64,000 nt of DNA from Olsenella profusa DSM 13989 (GTDB taxonomy: Bacteria > Actinomycetota > Coriobacteriia > Coriobacteriales > Atopobiaceae), in NCBI RefSeq assembly GCF_030811115.1, contig NZ_JAUSQK010000001.1, positions 1,054,001 to 1,118,000 of the forward strand. The letters run 5' to 3'. The notes below the pieces were generated by a model. The model saw only the letters and a program-made list of their open reading frames with translations, was not told where the DNA came from and made no database searches. Both the position numbers and the translations under genes were made by a program. Position 1 is the stretch's first letter. Each line of letters begins with the position of its first letter. This document shows, piece by piece, positions 60,245-64,000 of the stretch.

Positions 60245-61505
60245 GCGTCCCCTGCAGGGGGGAGCCGGCACGGGCGATGGGGGCCGCAGGCCCTCCCTTG
60301 CGCCCTCCATCGCCCGCAGCATCAGCTGGGGCTTCTGGTGGCGCCGGCTGGTCGGTTGCCTCTCGTTCGACCTGGTGGCCCTTGGCCTGTACCTGGCACA
60401 CGCCCTTGCTGGGGGGCTTGCCCCCACAGGTGTCGGGGAGTTCGTCGCAACGTCGTGGGCGGAGCTGTGGCCCTGGGTCGTGCCGCTCCTCGTGGTGCAG
60501 CTCCTGTGGCCCCTTCATGCCCTCTCCGACACGCGTCGCGTGCGTCGGCAGCTCAAGCCGCTCAACGACCTCGCGCTCAGGATGGATGCGCTCGTGGGAG
60601 GCGCGTTGCCTGGCCAGGGGGCTGACCAGGGGGTGGGCGACCGCGGGAAGATGGCAAGTCTCGAGCAGGCCATCGAGCGCGCCAGCGTGGACTCGCCCCA
60701 CGTGAGCACGGGCGACAGGGATCTTGCGAGCATAGAGGTGGCGCTCAACCGACTGCTCCGCCAGATGCAGGATGCCAAGCTCCAGCAGATGCGCTTCGTC
60801 AACGATGCGAGTCATGAGCTGCGCACGCCCCTTGCCGTCATCCGGGGCTACGTGGACATGCTGGATCGCTGGGGCAAGGATGACCCCACGGTGCTGGAGG
60901 AGTCGATAGCCGCTCTCAAGTCGGAGGGCGCCCACATGCAGGAGCTTGTCGAGCAGCTGCTCTTTCTTGCACGGGGCGATGCCGGCAGGAACGAGCTGCA
61001 CAGGTCCCGGATGGATCTGGCCGCGCTCGTGCGGGAGGTCTGCGAAGAGTCCCAGATGATAGACGACGCCCACCAGTACCGGTTCGTTCCTGGCGCCGTC
61101 GACCCGGGGCAGCTCGCGGGCGGCCACCTTGAGGTCGAGGCCGACGAGGCCCTCGTCAAGCAGGCGCTGCGCATCATCGTGCAGAACGCGGCCAAGTATT
61201 CTCCTGAGGGCACGACGATCTCCCTGTCTGCGAGCGCCGAGGGGCCGCACGCGTGCGCGAGCGTGCAGGACGAGGGCACGGGCATGTCAGAGGAGACCGT
61301 CCGCCACGCCTTCGAGCGCTTCTATCGCGGCGAGGAGGCGCGCCAGCATGTCGAGGGCACGGGGCTGGGGCTCTCCATAGCCAAGTGGATCGTGGATCGG
61401 CATGGCGGCACCCTGTCCGTGGTGTCGAGTGCGGGCGTGGGCAGCCGCCTCACCATAGCACTGCCCCCATCGGCGGCATGTCGGTCCCATGAGCATGCCA
61501 TGTGA
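60225..61505 (+). CDS. Sensor histidine kinase
   Basis: The 426-residue kinase has two membrane segments (about 48-66 and 80-99) with only a short loop between, so it has no extracellular sensor domain and probably senses within the membrane or through a partner. The phosphoacceptor box is ASHELRTPLAVIRGY, followed by HATPase motifs: an N box at IVQNAAKYSP, the G1-type DEGTGMSEE and GTGLGLSIAKWIV. It overlaps the response regulator gene. The adjacent DUF4342 membrane protein is a candidate signal partner. Confidence 0.9.
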   Translation: MSSARDRRPLQGGAGTGDGGRRPSLAPSIARSISWGFWWRRLVGCLSFDLVALGLYLAHALAGGLAPTGVGEFVATSWAELWPWVVPLLVVQLLWPLHALSDTRRVRRQLKPLNDLALRMDALVGGALPGQGADQGVGDRGKMASLEQAIERASVDSPHVSTGDRDLASIEVALNRLLRQMQDAKLQQMRFVNDASHELRTPLAVIRGYVDMLDRWGKDDPTVLEESIAALKSEGAHMQELVEQLLFLARGDAGRNELHRSRMDLAALVREVCEESQMIDDAHQYRFVPGAVDPGQLAGGHLEVEADEALVKQALRIIVQNAAKYSPEGTTISLSASAEGPHACASVQDEGTGMSEETVRHAFERFYRGEEARQHVEGTGLGLSIAKWIVDRHGGTLSVVSSAGVGSRLTIALPPSAACRSHEHAM

Positions 61506-61689
61506 TGGCCGTGGTCCATGCATGCGATAGGACGAGTCAGAAAATCTAAGCGCGCTGTGTAAGATTTTGTATCTCGCGTGTATGAGACCATGTGTTTGGG
61601 TAGTATTCCTAACGTTGGAAAAGGCGGCTACGGTCTGGCCGTCTTGGGGTTTTGCGCCATCAGGCGCACGCAGAAGGAGGTACTTGGAT

Positions 61690-61980
61690 ATGACTCTTAA
61701 GCCGTTGGGCGATCGCGTTCTCGTCAAGCCCGCTCCCAAGGAGGAGAAGACTTCCACCGGTCTCTACATCTCCTCGGGTGCCCAGGAGAAGCCGCAGCGC
61801 GGAGAGGTCATCGCCGTTGGCGCCGGCAAGCTCAATGACAAGGGCGAGCGGGTCGTGCCCGACGTCAAGGTGGGCGACCAGGTGTACTACGGCAAGTTCG
61901 GCGGTAACGAGGTCAAGGTCGACGGTGTCGATTACCTACTGCTTCGTGCTGACGACATCTACGCCATCATTTCCGAGTAA
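61690..61980 (+). CDS. groES: Co-chaperonin GroES
   Basis: The 96-residue GroES ring subunit caps GroEL. It shows LKPLGDRVLVKPAP at the start, the mobile-loop region EEKTSTGLYISSGAQ and the C-terminal YLLLRADDIYAII. GAAGGAGG precedes the ATG at 61690. The 184-bp leader (61506-61689) contains neither a CIRCE (TTAGCACTC inverted repeat) nor a HAIR element (CTTGAGT type) that I can see. Confidence 0.96.
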   Translation: MTLKPLGDRVLVKPAPKEEKTSTGLYISSGAQEKPQRGEVIAVGAGKLNDKGERVVPDVKVGDQVYYGKFGGNEVKVDGVDYLLLRADDIYAIISE

Positions 61981-61989
61981 CAGGCATAA

Positions 61990-63648
<1,659 letters not shown>

Positions 63649-63675
63649 GCCGTACGGCACACGCCTTGCGACGCT

Positions 63676-63706
63676 GGGATCCCGCACACAGGTGCGGGAT
63701 CCCTTT
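63676..63706 (+). terminator. Terminator of groES-groEL
   Basis: GGGATCCCGCAC pairs perfectly with GTGCGGGATCCC around ACAG and is followed by TTT. Confidence 0.85.
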
Positions 63707-63736
63707 GCATTATTGTGGCGGTCCTTGGCGCCTGAT

Positions 63737-63921
63737 GGAGCGAAATGGCCCCAAGTGCGTGCTCAGATGGGCCTGTGCGGCACGGTCACAGGGTGGTCGG
63801 CTGGCAAAAGCCCAGGATTGCCTTGGATACGCGTTCGAGGGGCTCCCCAGCCGACTCCTCGACACCCCTTGAGGGGTCCTTTCATGGGGAGCCCAGCGCG
63901 CACTTGGGGCCATTTCGCTCC
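63737..63921. repeat. 185-bp element with 26-bp terminal inverted repeats (copy B)
   Basis: The ends at 63737-63762 and 63896-63921 (GGAGCGAAATGGCCCCAAGT...) match at 25 of 26 positions and are nearly identical to copy A at 21085. The interior contains a further hairpin (GGGCTCCCC/GGGGAGCCC). No gene is seen in the rest of 63649-64000. Confidence 0.75.
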
Positions 63922-64000
63922 CTTCCGCAGCCTTCTCGCACTGCCTCCCGGTCCCATTCCTCTTGGGGCGGCACATGGACTGGCCGGCCAGGCATATCAG

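Overview
The window looks like chromosomal DNA of a high-GC anaerobic actinobacterium of the class Coriobacteriia, most like Olsenella/Atopobiaceae. This is inferred from protein style and gene order, not from a 16S gene. Core markers are a Veg-IspE pair, a tRNA-Pro(CGG), rplM-rpsI, groES-groEL, the acpS-nnr-alr-udg-tsaE operon followed by one TsaB-RimI-TsaD fusion gene, and glutamine-dependent nadE. Oxygen and redox defence is prominent: FprA flavodiiron protein, Hsp33, MsrA, and a DUF438/hemerythrin-type protein.

Layout. 1-4034 (minus) is a surface operon: a beta-propeller/DUF4430 protein, a second DUF4430 protein and the start of an ECF transporter T subunit, preceded by a hairpin-rich leader. 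4469-5408 is a LytTR-DUF3021 pair. 5626-12497 holds an Idh-type oxidoreductase, a flavin reductase-like protein and two large old-yellow-enzyme flavoproteins; the second is fused to an acetoacetate-decarboxylase-like domain. 12886-20495 is mostly housekeeping (hexose phosphomutase, Hsp33, MsrA, Xaa-Pro peptidase, Veg, IspE, tRNA) with an AT-richer DUF4230 plus 33-residue microprotein cassette at 14664-15460. 20771-21084 is a decayed toxin-antitoxin pair cut by an inverted-repeat element. 21438-24962 encodes a cupin, FprA and the DUF438 protein. An IS1634-type element (25138-27164) is inserted just upstream of the DUF438 gene, between 325-bp perfect direct repeats.

28526-34743 is an AT-richer sugar-uptake island: a GatABC-like PTS with a PRD regulator, SIS isomerase, ribulose-phosphate epimerase and YjbQ protein. 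34902 is glmM. 36664-42160 is a complete glucitol (sorbitol) PTS operon: dehydrogenase, PRD activator, GutM, EIIC, EIIBC, EIIA. Its EIIA lacks the expected phosphoryl histidine. 42353-49578 is the cell-wall/tRNA-modification operon. 49741-52735 is a polar amino acid ABC transporter.

52924-56503 is a compositionally distinct locus resembling a type VII secretion LXG-type effector operon (small helical partner, large effector, membrane protein, coiled-coil partner). The effector gene is broken by an exact 114-bp tandem duplication and a one-base frameshift. 56881-63648 contains nadE, a DUF4342/two-component system and groES-groEL.

Three elements of 176-185 bp with 24-26-bp terminal inverted repeats (21085, 56533, 63737) form a repeat family. 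No CRISPR array, rRNA or replication origin was seen.
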